Positions 1-6,267 of a DNA stretch of 6,267 nt are shown piece by piece. Numbering within the stretch: position 1 is the stretch's first letter; each line of letters starts with the position of its first letter. This stretch comes from Litorimonas sp039962885 (GTDB taxonomy: Bacteria; Pseudomonadota; Alphaproteobacteria; Caulobacterales; Maricaulaceae), in the NCBI GenBank assembly GCA_039962885.1, contig JBDVGI010000316.1:1-6267 (forward strand), given 5' to 3'. Under the pieces are notes generated by a model. It was not told where the DNA came from. It worked only from the letters and a program-made list of their open reading frames with translations, and ran no database searches. Made by a program: the position numbers and the translations under genes.

Positions 1-1387
1 CATCTTGCGATGAAAATCCTGCAGAAAAAGATAATTCACCTGTCGGCTGCTCAGTAACTTTTACTTCCACAATCGCCTTATCTGGCGCGCTCCCTAGCGA
101 TTCTGTGATTTCAACATCTTCAAAGAACCGTAAAGACCGAACGCGGTTGCGTGAAGCATTGAGTAAAATCCGATTAAAGGCATCCCCCTCCACTAACTCT
201 AATTGGCGGCGAATAACATAATCAAGCGTTGTGACGTTACCGACGATGTCAATACGTTCAACATAGGTTCGCGGTCCTTCGACAATATTGAAGACAAGAT
301 CGACTGTCTTATCAGCGCGGTTATTACGAGGTCGTGGTTGAATATCTACAAAGGCATAACCTGCCGTCCCTGTAAAAAAGTTCAAATTATCAATAGCAGC
401 CTCAACAAGACTAGCATTGTAAATGTCTCCAGACTTAATTGGCAGCGACGCTTCAAGAAGGTCTGTGCTTAGACCGTCTAAATCGGCTTCGACGCTAACA
501 TCGCCCCAACGGTATTCCGAGCCTTCATCCATCGTGAAAGTTATATAAAAATCTTCTTGATCTGGTGTAAGTTCCGCCACAGCAGAGACAATTCGAAAAT
601 CGGCAAAACCGCGATCTGTATAAAAGGTTCGTATTTGCTCACGGTCAAAATCGAGACGTCCAGGGTCATAATTGTCATTCGAGTTGAAAAACTTATACCA
701 TGCTGATTCAGATGTAACGATTTCTTTGCGCAAACTTCTATCTGAAAACTCAGCGTTTCCGATAAAGTTAATTCTGCGAACGCCCGTTACAGGACCTTCT
801 GTAACCTCAAAAATTAAGTCCACTCGGTTTTGGGGTTGTTGTACGACTTTTGGTTCGACTGTCGCGGCGAAGCGTCCTGATTGGCGATAAAGTTCAATAA
901 TACGCGTGACGTCTTCTTCCACGCCTGCGCGCGTAAAGACTGACCGCGGTTCTGCATCAATCTCGTCCGTAATTTTGTCAGATTTTAGGTTTTTATTTCC
1001 CTCTAAAATCACGCGATTGACGATTGGGTTCTCAATGACTTCAATCAACACATTCCCGTCACGAGGGTCGATTGCCACATCAGCAAACAAACCTGTTTGG
1101 AACAATGTCTTAATCGAGCTGTCAATTCTCACTTCGCTGTAAGGATCACCTGGTGAAAATAAGAGATAAGATGCAATCGTATTGGGTTCAATCCGTTGAT
1201 TACCTGCAACTTGAATCGACCTGATAACAGTTGGCGGTCCTTGCGGCGCTGCGGCTGCCGGAGCGGCAGGCGCATCTTGCGCACCCGCATTCATAGGTAA
1301 GCCAGTCATAACAGCAAATATCGTCACAAAAGCTACGGCGAGCCAAACCCGCAATCGCAATGTTATGAATGTTAAATCAAGTCTCAT
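1..1387 (-). CDS. bamA: Outer membrane protein assembly factor BamA, N-terminal part (cut by window edge)
   Basis: BamA is the Omp85-family core of the BAM complex, which folds and inserts beta-barrel proteins into the outer membrane. Reading from the ATG at 1387 gives 462 codons with no stop before the window edge, so the rest of the C-terminal barrel lies outside. Residues 1-36 look like a signal peptide: basic start, hydrophobic core around 14-30, likely cleavage after AGA before QDAP. An Ala/Pro-rich linker (about 39-52) follows. Five POTRA repeats can be placed at roughly 54-121, 122-199, 200-290, 291-372 and 373-448; each shows a GN-type turn or a closing VxEGP-like strand. POTRA5 carries the family hallmark GPRTYVERIDIVGN (371-384) and VIRR. 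The last residues, TGELSFSAGFSSQD, match the first barrel strand. The start lies 11 nt after rseP, with only a weak GGA upstream, so translation may be coupled. The identification is very secure. Confidence 0.96.
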   Translation of the reverse strand, partial: MRLDLTFITLRLRVWLAVAFVTIFAVMTGLPMNAGAQDAPAAPAAAAPQGPPTVIRSIQVAGNQRIEPNTIASYLLFSPGDPYSEVRIDSSIKTLFQTGLFADVAIDPRDGNVLIEVIENPIVNRVILEGNKNLKSDKITDEIDAEPRSVFTRAGVEEDVTRIIELYRQSGRFAATVEPKVVQQPQNRVDLIFEVTEGPVTGVRRINFIGNAEFSDRSLRKEIVTSESAWYKFFNSNDNYDPGRLDFDREQIRTFYTDRGFADFRIVSAVAELTPDQEDFYITFTMDEGSEYRWGDVSVEADLDGLSTDLLEASLPIKSGDIYNASLVEAAIDNLNFFTGTAGYAFVDIQPRPRNNRADKTVDLVFNIVEGPRTYVERIDIVGNVTTLDYVIRRQLELVEGDAFNRILLNASRNRVRSLRFFEDVEITESLGSAPDKAIVEVKVTEQPTGELSFSAGFSSQD

Positions 1388-1398
1388 AAGACGTCCAT

Positions 1399-2589
1399 TT
1401 AGGAGAAAAAGCTATTTACATAGCCGATATCATTAATTGTCAACATAACGAAAAGCGCTAGCAATACTGCAAACCCCATTCGAAACCCCAACTCCTGTTT
1501 TTTCTGACTGAGCGGACGACCCGCTATCGCTTCATAGCCGTAGTAGAGCAAATGTCCACCGTCCAACACTGGAATTGGCATTAAATTTGCGACACCTAAT
1601 GCGATCGAAATAGAAGCCGCGAGTGAAAAAAGACGAATAAAAAGAGCTTTTACTCGATCTGAGACAGGCCGATCATTATTAACCGCATCTATTGCCGACA
1701 TTCCTGTTATGGTCGCGATGCGAATAACACTTCCCAGTTGTTTCGTATCTTCCTTACCTGTAAAAATACGTTTCAATAATGTGCCAGTCCCCGCAAGGGT
1801 AGCCCCGACCTCATCCCTCCCGAAGGCAAGGGCTTGCGCAGGGTTATAACGTTTGTAAATAAAGGGCCGAGAAGTATCCGTTCCAAGGCCGACACGCCCA
1901 ACATGTGTTATGCCGCCGACAAAATCGCGTTGCTCTATCTTTTCTGGCCGAACCGTGAGGGTAACTTCTTGGCCATCTCGTAGAACAACCGTTTCAATAT
2001 CTGAACCCGCTCGTAATTGCACATGACGTAGTATATCCAGAAAATACGGCGTGGACTTCCCGTCCATGCTAAGGACTTTATCCCCAACTTCAAACCCTGC
2101 GGCAGCAGCGGGGGCATTTGGCGTAACGGCACCGACAAATGTGTCTATATGCCGAGACCCAATCGCCATACTAAGTGCAGCGAAAATCAAGACCGCTAAA
2201 ATAAAATTCGCAACAGGGCCTGCCAGAACGATTAAAACGCGTTGCCAGATCGGTTTAAAATGAAAAATGGTGGATATATCATGACCATCTTTGATCATGT
2301 TCGCTTTTATAGCTTCAAGCTGCGTTGTATCAGGGTTGCTCGCCGCGCCAGCATCTCCTGCGAATTTAACGTACCCGCCCAAAGGTATGCGCGAAATTGA
2401 CCATTTCACACCTGCTTTACTCGTCCATGCAACAATAGGTTTGCCAAATCCGATGGAAAATTTTTCTACCGTGACTTTGAAAAACCGCGCAACGGAATAA
2501 TGCCCTAACTCATGAAAAAAAACGAGAAAAGACAAAACAAGCACAAAGCTTGAAACAAAAAGCACTGTATTAAACAGGCCAATTAACAT
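1399..2589 (-). CDS. rseP: RIP zinc metalloprotease RseP (site-2 protease family M50)
   Basis: This is an inner-membrane zinc protease that cleaves substrates within the membrane. E. coli RseP releases sigma-E from its anti-sigma factor RseA; the Caulobacter homologue MmpA processes the polarity protein PodJ. The actual substrate here is unknown. The 396-residue protein has the HELGH zinc motif at 26-30 in the first membrane segment (about 5-27), a conserved GGYVKF loop at 71-76, a second segment near 116-143, one PDZ domain at about 146-215, a third segment near 318-340 that leads into NLMPIPVLDGG (335-345, third zinc ligand D343), and a last segment near 372-392. E. coli RseP (450 residues) has two tandem PDZ domains; only one is recognisable here. 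The ATG is chosen because it places the first membrane segment and HExxH at the usual distance from the N-terminus. AAGGA lies 10 nt upstream, a rather long spacing. It sits between dxr and bamA. Confidence 0.96.
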   Translation of the reverse strand: MLIGLFNTVLFVSSFVLVLSFLVFFHELGHYSVARFFKVTVEKFSIGFGKPIVAWTSKAGVKWSISRIPLGGYVKFAGDAGAASNPDTTQLEAIKANMIKDGHDISTIFHFKPIWQRVLIVLAGPVANFILAVLIFAALSMAIGSRHIDTFVGAVTPNAPAAAAGFEVGDKVLSMDGKSTPYFLDILRHVQLRAGSDIETVVLRDGQEVTLTVRPEKIEQRDFVGGITHVGRVGLGTDTSRPFIYKRYNPAQALAFGRDEVGATLAGTGTLLKRIFTGKEDTKQLGSVIRIATITGMSAIDAVNNDRPVSDRVKALFIRLFSLAASISIALGVANLMPIPVLDGGHLLYYGYEAIAGRPLSQKKQELGFRMGFAVLLALFVMLTINDIGYVNSFFS

Positions 2590-2674
2590 AAGCCATGAAT
2601 CCTTAAAATTTAATAGACAGCTTGTGCCCGTTTTTACCCGTGCTTACAAGTTTACAATCATGTCATATTCAGTT
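2590..2674. other. dxr-rseP intergenic gap, the longest break among the downstream genes
   Basis: These 85 bases separate the dxr stop from the rseP start, whereas most other junctions in the cluster are 0-11 nt. I see no GC-rich hairpin with a T-run, so a terminator is unlikely. A 5-bp direct repeat (CCCGT on the plus strand, at 2627-2631 and 2637-2641) is spaced exactly 10 bp apart. No convincing -35/-10 pair is visible; the best, TTGTAA followed 15 nt later by TAAAAA, is poor. An internal promoter for rseP-bamA could lie here, but the sequence alone does not show it. Confidence 0.4.
2600..2604 (-). promoter_or_regulatory. Probable ribosome binding site of rseP
   Basis: AAGGA on the minus strand lies 10 nt before the rseP ATG. 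A different, out-of-frame ATG (2594-2596) sits only 3 nt after this motif, so the spacing to the real start is longer than ideal. No other in-frame start lies closer to it. Confidence 0.45.
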
Positions 2675-3841
2675 TTATACCAAGATTTCATCTGCAGTCG
2701 CGCGTGAGGCGAAGTCAACGGCTATTACAGCCTCGACTGTATCTGGAGCCTTTAAAAAGTCAGCATGCCCTGCATGCTTATTCAAAGTTTTTTCAACGAT
2801 TCTAGCAATATCTAAAAAAGTAATTTTACCGTCCAAGAATGCCGCCACAGCAATTTCATTGGCTGCATTTAAAATGGTAGGCGCTTGCCCGCCTGTTTCT
2901 AGCGCTTCGCGTGCCAAGCGCAAAGCTGGGAACTTTATCGTGTCGGGTTCAAAAAATGTTAATGCGGAAATTTGAGTAAAATCAAGGCGTTGAACGGGAG
3001 CACTGATCCTGTTTGGCCATCCCATTGCATAAGCAATTGGGGTTCGCATATCAGGAGAGCCCAGTTGTGCCAAAACCGACCCATCAATATATTCCACCAT
3101 AGAATGAATGATAGATTGCGGGTGAACAATCACATCAATTTCGGCTGATGGTCTGTTAAATAGATAACTCGCCTCTATGAGCTCAAGTCCCTTATTCATC
3201 AATGTGGCACTATCAATACTGATTTTTGCCCCCATGCTCCACACAGGGTGATTTAGCGCGTTCTCTCGCGTTACATTTTCGAGTTGCTCAAAACTATGTT
3301 CCCGAAACGGGCCACCGCTAGCTGTAAGAATGAGACGCTTTATACCCGCAGGTTGATCTGATTCTAAGACTTGAAAAATAGCGTTATGTTCTGAATCTAC
3401 TGGTAGCAATGTTGCGTTGTTTTGCTTGACGGCTGCCATGAATGTCTCGCCCGCACAGACAAGGCATTCTTTGTTAGCCAATCCAACATGATTACCTTGC
3501 TTAACGGCTGCTAGAGTTGGTTCTAATCCTGCCGCGCCAATGATCGCGGCCATTGTAAAGTCAGCGGGGCGCGTTGCGGCTTCGATGAGAGATTGCGGCC
3601 CCGCCCCCATTTCAATTCCCGTCCCGTCTAATAGCGTTCGCAACTCCCCTGCTTTATCAGGATTAGCAAGAGCGACGAACTCGGCACCGAATTTCTTAGC
3701 CTGTGCTGCAAGCTTTTCTGCATTATTATTCGCCGTAAGCGCGATGACTTTATAGGTGCCTTGCGGCGCGCGCGATATAATATCAAGCGTACTATCGCCA
3801 ATAGATCCAGTGGATCCTAAAATCGTAACTGTTTTTGTCAT
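2675..3841 (-). CDS. dxr: 1-deoxy-D-xylulose 5-phosphate reductoisomerase (Dxr/IspC)
   Basis: Dxr catalyses the committed step of the MEP isoprenoid pathway in the cytoplasm: NADPH-dependent rearrangement and reduction of 1-deoxy-D-xylulose 5-phosphate to 2-C-methyl-D-erythritol 4-phosphate. It is the target of fosmidomycin. The 388 residues are close to the family's usual length (about 400). The N-terminal NADPH fold starts with GSTGSIG (9-15); LANKE is at 121-125. The metal ligands lie in PVDSEHNAIFQ (147-157; D149 and E151) and at E220 in the segment from NHPVWSMG (197-204) to MNKGLELIEA (215-224). S211, N216 and K217 match phosphate-binding residues of the E. coli enzyme. The flexible-loop residues H198 and W201 and the HPQSIIHSMVEY block (240-251) are intact. 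It follows cdsA by 7 nt and has no clear Shine-Dalgarno, which suggests coupling. Its pathway feeds the UppS encoded upstream. Confidence 0.97.
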   Translation of the reverse strand: MTKTVTILGSTGSIGDSTLDIISRAPQGTYKVIALTANNNAEKLAAQAKKFGAEFVALANPDKAGELRTLLDGTGIEMGAGPQSLIEAATRPADFTMAAIIGAAGLEPTLAAVKQGNHVGLANKECLVCAGETFMAAVKQNNATLLPVDSEHNAIFQVLESDQPAGIKRLILTASGGPFREHSFEQLENVTRENALNHPVWSMGAKISIDSATLMNKGLELIEASYLFNRPSAEIDVIVHPQSIIHSMVEYIDGSVLAQLGSPDMRTPIAYAMGWPNRISAPVQRLDFTQISALTFFEPDTIKFPALRLAREALETGGQAPTILNAANEIAVAAFLDGKITFLDIARIVEKTLNKHAGHADFLKAPDTVEAVIAVDFASRATADEILV

Positions 3842-3848
3842 AAGTGCT

Positions 3849-4703
3849 TTAAATTGGCCAAATATTTGGGAGGAGATAAAGTAAAATTGCCGCGCCTACA
3901 ACTGCCATCATTAAGCTATCCAAACGGTCTAACAATCCGCCATGCCCAGGTAACAAGCCGCCGCTATCTTTTACATTTAATTTTCGTTTAAGCGCGCTTT
4001 CAAGAAGATCTCCCAAAACCGACAGTATCACAATCGGAGCCGCAAGCATAATTCCGTAAACTGGCGATAGCCCAATTATGGCCGCCACTAGCGCCCCGAC
4101 AATAAGCGCAAAGACAAATCCTGATATCACCCCTGACCATGTCTTATTAGGTGACAATGTAGGAGCAAGTTTCTTACCTTTAAAATAAGATCCGCCAAAA
4201 TACGCACCGACATCTGCGGCAATAACACAGAGTATGACGAAGATAAGTAGCGAAAACCCTCGCGTCGCAAAGCCAGCTTGCATCCCGCGTAGCGCTATCA
4301 TGACTAGCGCCGGAACTAAAATATATAAAATTCCTAAAGCTGACCACAATACACCGCCGCGGCGCATACGGCCTAGCCCTGCGCAAATCGCCGTTACAAT
4401 CACAGCAAGAGCAGCAAATCCATGTTGGTCTTGTGTCGTATAAATAACCCCAACAACAAGGCCCAATATTGGAATTATATAAGTGATTAAATTTGGTTTC
4501 GGGTCAGACATCCTCACCCATTCATACATCATTCGCCCGCCAAATAAGGCCACAAGCACAGCCCACGCCCATCCTCCAATGTACAATGGAATCACGCAAA
4601 TCATAGCCAAGGAAAAGCCAGTCACAGCCCGAACCCCTAGGTTCTTCCACGTCTTTTTAGGGGGCGGCACAGTCAACGGGTTATCGGATGAAGCATTTGA
4701 CAC
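3849..4703 (-). CDS. cdsA: Phosphatidate cytidylyltransferase (CDP-diglyceride synthase)
   Basis: CdsA is an integral inner-membrane enzyme that converts phosphatidic acid and CTP into CDP-diacylglycerol, the precursor of the cell's phospholipids. The 284-residue protein is mostly hydrophobic, with about eight membrane segments (for example about 26-52, 73-88, 96-110, 118-139, 149-170, 191-211, 217-232 and 264-281). The C-terminal family signature is complete: SALKRKLNVKDSGG (236-249) followed by LLPGHGGLLDRLD (250-262). SPNKTWSG at 184-191 is another conserved family block. The N-terminal ~20 residues are polar and Pro-rich. The start is GTG; AGGA at 4710-4713 lies 6 nt upstream and overlaps the uppS stop, and the next in-frame Met (34) would remove part of the first membrane segment. 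It is placed between uppS and dxr, with short gaps on both sides. Confidence 0.95.
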   Translation of the reverse strand: MSNASSDNPLTVPPPKKTWKNLGVRAVTGFSLAMICVIPLYIGGWAWAVLVALFGGRMMYEWVRMSDPKPNLITYIIPILGLVVGVIYTTQDQHGFAALAVIVTAICAGLGRMRRGGVLWSALGILYILVPALVMIALRGMQAGFATRGFSLLIFVILCVIAADVGAYFGGSYFKGKKLAPTLSPNKTWSGVISGFVFALIVGALVAAIIGLSPVYGIMLAAPIVILSVLGDLLESALKRKLNVKDSGGLLPGHGGLLDRLDSLMMAVVGAAILLYLLPNIWPI

Positions 4704-4709
4704 TATAAA

Positions 4710-4713
4710 TCCT
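4710..4713 (-). promoter_or_regulatory. Ribosome binding site that supports the GTG start of cdsA
   Basis: AGGA on the minus strand lies 6 nt before the GTG at 4701-4703 and shares bases with the TAG stop of uppS (4712-4714). This good spacing is the main reason for accepting GTG as the start, and the overlap suggests that ribosomes finishing uppS help start cdsA. Confidence 0.65.
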
Positions 4714-5455
4714 AAGCGACTTCTGAAGAGGCGTTAGCAGGTACGGCGATATTTCCAAACCGCCGTTCACGCATTTGATATTCAGCAATCGCTTGGCTTA
4801 GATCTTCATGCGTAAAATCTGGCCACAAGACGTCTGTGAATACGAACTCAGCATAAGCGGCTTGCCATAATAGGAAATTACTAATGCGGCGCTCCCCGCT
4901 TGTTCGGATAACTAAATCAGGGTCAGGCAATCCATATGTGTCTAAATATCTCTCAAGCGCCGCCTCGGTTATATCATCAGCTTTAATGCCATCCTGTATA
5001 GCACGGGAAACGGCTCTGACGATTTCATCCCGTCCGCCATAATTAAAAGCGATGTTGAGCGAAAATTTATCATTATTTTGTGTCGTGAGCTCAACACGGT
5101 CAATTAACTCAAGCAATTCATCAGACAAGCCTGCGCGCGAGCCTAAGATACGGACACGCACATTATTTTCATCAAGCTTAGCTAAGTCTGTTTCCACATA
5201 TTGCTTTAACAAATTAAGCAAGGCCGTAATTTCTGATTTTGGCCGTGTCCAATTTTCTGTTGAAAAGCTATAAAGCGTCAAGCATTTCACGCCTAGCTTT
5301 GATGCATCTTCAACAACACGGCGTACCGTTTCCACACCCTTGCGATGACCAAAGACTCGAGGGCGTTGGCGCGCTTTTGCCCAGCGGCCATTCCCATCCA
5401 TGATGATGGCAATATGCGCAGGAAAGTTACGCAGATATGTCGGCGTATTACTCAT
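4712..5455 (-). CDS. uppS: Undecaprenyl diphosphate synthase (isoprenyl transferase)
   Basis: This cis-prenyltransferase adds isopentenyl diphosphate units to farnesyl diphosphate to make the C55 undecaprenyl diphosphate carrier used for peptidoglycan and surface polysaccharides. The 247 residues match the family length (E. coli 253). Conserved blocks appear in order: HIAIIMDGNGRWA (14-26, catalytic/Mg-binding D20), GHRKG (36-40), LYSFSTENW (61-69), FNYGGRDEI (137-145), and DLVIRTSGE (180-188) continuing into RRISNFLLWQ (189-198), with R190 and S192 in the pyrophosphate-binding motif. The FxxxxWPDF block (206-214) is also present. The ATG directly follows the frr stop (TAGATG, zero spacing), and no Shine-Dalgarno lies at a usable distance; the nearest GGAG is 15 nt upstream. 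Translation is therefore probably coupled to frr. Product length could in principle differ among cis-prenyltransferases, but the sequence is typical of bacterial UppS. Confidence 0.97.
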   Translation of the reverse strand: MSNTPTYLRNFPAHIAIIMDGNGRWAKARQRPRVFGHRKGVETVRRVVEDASKLGVKCLTLYSFSTENWTRPKSEITALLNLLKQYVETDLAKLDENNVRVRILGSRAGLSDELLELIDRVELTTQNNDKFSLNIAFNYGGRDEIVRAVSRAIQDGIKADDITEAALERYLDTYGLPDPDLVIRTSGERRISNFLLWQAAYAEFVFTDVLWPDFTHEDLSQAIAEYQMRERRFGNIAVPANASSEVA

Positions 5456-6016
5456 CTAAACTTGCATAATCTCCGCAGTTTTTGCAGTTAAAGCCTTTTC
5501 AATATCTGCAATCACAGCATCCGTGGCTTTTTGTACATCTAGGCCATGTGCTTTTTGTTCGTCTTCACTCATGTCACCGCTTTTTTCAGCCTTTTTGAGG
5601 CTGTCCATTGCATCACGGCGTACATTACGTACGGCAACTTTCGCATTTTCACAAAACCCGCTTGCAACTTTTGCAAGGTCTTTACGGCGCTCTTCCGTTA
5701 AAGGCGGCATTGGAATGCGAATACTTAGTCCGTCAACAATAGGGTTGATACCAAGGTTTGATTGACGCAAAGCTTTTTCAACGGCTCCAATTTGGGTTTT
5801 ATCCCAAATATTGACCATCAACATACGGGCTTCTGGGACAGTCACAGACCCTACTTGATTAAGCGGGACTTCAGACCCGTAAGCTGATACTGTAATTTTA
5901 TCCAGCAAAGACGCATTTGCGCGGCCGGTCCGCAGCCCGCCAAATTCTGTTCGCAAAGACGCAAGCGCGCCGTCCATCCGTTTACGGTAATCCGTGAGGT
6001 TAAAATTTGCGGCCAT
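5456..6016 (-). CDS. frr: Ribosome recycling factor (RRF)
   Basis: RRF binds the post-termination ribosome and, with EF-G, splits it into subunits. The 186-residue length agrees with the family (185 in E. coli). Visible family blocks are GLRTGRANASLLD (27-39), VPLNQVGSVTVPEARML (50-66), the domain-II segment WDK followed by AVEKALRQSNLGINP (78-92), the hinge region SIRIPMPPLTEERRKDL (98-114), and VRNVRRDA (129-136) with the basic residues that contact rRNA. The C-terminal third is a charged, helix-forming segment, as in the three-helix domain I. The ATG at 6014-6016 is firmly set by AGGAGG 5 nt upstream, the strongest ribosome binding site in the window, consistent with high expression. It follows pyrH after 85 nt, a near-universal bacterial pairing. 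Confidence 0.97.
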   Translation of the reverse strand: MAANFNLTDYRKRMDGALASLRTEFGGLRTGRANASLLDKITVSAYGSEVPLNQVGSVTVPEARMLMVNIWDKTQIGAVEKALRQSNLGINPIVDGLSIRIPMPPLTEERRKDLAKVASGFCENAKVAVRNVRRDAMDSLKKAEKSGDMSEDEQKAHGLDVQKATDAVIADIEKALTAKTAEIMQV

Positions 6017-6021
6017 TTGGC

Positions 6022-6027
6022 CCTCCT
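6022..6027 (-). promoter_or_regulatory. Strong Shine-Dalgarno of frr
   Basis: A perfect AGGAGG on the minus strand lies 5 nt before the frr ATG. It is the only full-consensus site in the window; the other starts rely on weaker motifs or on coupling. Confidence 0.85.
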
Positions 6028-6041
6028 GTTTCCATCTCTTT

Positions 6042-6061
6042 ACGCCTTACGTTAAAAGCGT
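6042..6061 (-). other. Small hairpin in the pyrH-frr leader
   Basis: On the minus strand ACGCTTT pairs with AAGGCGT: seven base pairs including one G-T wobble, around a six-base loop (TAACGT). It is followed by AAAGAG rather than a T-run, so it does not look like an intrinsic terminator. It sits 14 nt upstream of the frr AGGAGG. It could stabilise the message or mark an RNase processing point, or it may be chance. Confidence 0.35.
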
Positions 6062-6101
6062 CGCTTAGCTCTACATCTCATCTACTTTAAGGGCGGCAAA
6101 A

Positions 6102-6267
6102 TTAAGACTGAATTATGGTACATACGCCTCGCCCTGCCATCACCTTGTCAAATCCGCCTTTATCATGCAACGAAAAGACGATAATAGGAATGTTATTTTC
6201 TCGCATTAATGTAATCGCAGCAGCGTCCATCACTTTCAAGTCATCGGTGAGGACTTTATGATAATTC
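6102..6267 (-). CDS. pyrH: UMP kinase (uridylate kinase), C-terminal fragment cut by window edge
   Basis: Bacterial UMP kinase phosphorylates UMP to UDP with ATP in the cytoplasm. It belongs to the amino acid kinase fold and is usually a regulated hexamer. Only the last 54 residues and the TAA stop are inside the window; the 5' part lies beyond the right edge. The fragment contains LTDDLKVMDAAAITLMREN (6-24), matching the family's conserved LKVMDxxA block, then NIPIIVFSLHD (24-34) and the closing GRGVCTII strand (45-52). The fragment shows no frameshift and ends where the family normally ends. It lies 85 nt upstream of frr in the same orientation, the standard bacterial arrangement. The fragment is short, but sequence and context agree. 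Confidence 0.93.
   Translation of the reverse strand, partial: NYHKVLTDDLKVMDAAAITLMRENNIPIIVFSLHDKGGFDKVMAGRGVCTIIQS

Noticed and set aside
203..1142. Plus-strand open frames at 203-472, 672-890 and 906-1142
   Set aside because: They lie antisense to bamA, which shows continuous POTRA homology through the whole stretch. Their translations show no recognisable domain and they have no gene-like context.
2621..2650. Possible hairpin with CTTGT/ACAAG arms in the dxr-rseP gap
   Set aside because: Only five base pairs close a 20-base loop and the pairing does not extend inward; no T-run follows, so it is not a credible terminator.
2051..2975. Plus-strand open frames at 2051-2263, 2291-2500 and 2622-2975, and a minus-strand frame at 1935-2138
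   Set aside because: They are shadows of rseP and dxr in other frames. The 117-codon frame at 2622-2975 covers the dxr 3' end, and its translation resembles no known family.
3540..5765. Other open frames within dxr, cdsA, uppS and frr (3540-3755 plus, 4180-4386 minus, 4234-4443, 4483-4737, 5052-5273 and 5523-5765 plus)
   Set aside because: Each overlaps a strongly supported gene along its length, and none has a family-like sequence or a convincing start.
6062..6101. Possible promoter in the pyrH-frr gap (TTGCCG then ATGTAG 17 nt later)
   Set aside because: The spacing is right, but the -10 candidate matches the TATAAT consensus poorly, so it is not listed as a feature.
1..6267. An undescribed system, mobile element, CRISPR array, tRNA/rRNA or phage gene
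   Set aside because: Almost every base lies in six or seven well-known housekeeping genes in a conserved order; no repeats, transposase, integrase or RNA-gene signatures were seen on either strand.

Overview
This window is a conserved bacterial housekeeping locus with every gene on the minus strand. In transcription order (right to left) it reads pyrH (3' end only), frr, uppS, cdsA, dxr, rseP, bamA (5' part only). The order frr-uppS-cdsA-dxr-rseP-bamA, with dxr after cdsA rather than directly after frr as in E. coli, is typical of Alphaproteobacteria. The RseP homologue has one recognisable PDZ domain and the BamA has five POTRA repeats, which fit the same class. Base composition is moderate, with many A/T third positions, so a lower-GC, perhaps aquatic, alphaproteobacterium is plausible. 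I cannot name a genus.

Layout. Bases 6102-6267 hold the last 54 codons of UMP kinase. An 85-nt gap (6017-6101) contains a small hairpin and the strong Shine-Dalgarno of frr. Then frr (5456-6016) abuts uppS (4712-5455) with no spacer. cdsA (3849-4703) starts at GTG 8 nt after the uppS stop, and dxr (2675-3841) follows after 7 nt. A second 85-nt gap (2590-2674) precedes rseP (1399-2589). bamA begins 11 nt after rseP and runs off the left edge: its first 462 codons are present, covering the signal peptide, five POTRA domains and the first barrel strand.

How the genes fit together. PyrH supplies UDP for nucleotide and envelope precursors, and Frr recycles ribosomes. Dxr makes the isoprenoid precursor MEP, whose downstream products UppS elongates into the undecaprenyl lipid carrier for peptidoglycan and polysaccharide. 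CdsA makes CDP-diacylglycerol for phospholipids, RseP is an inner-membrane site-2 protease, and BamA inserts outer-membrane proteins. The cluster is therefore an envelope-growth operon attached to translation and nucleotide genes.

All five complete genes have intact motifs and family-typical lengths. I see no mobile element, RNA gene, CRISPR array, phage gene, pseudogene or undescribed system. The remaining points of interest are small: junction architecture, the two gaps, and one BamA sequence variation.
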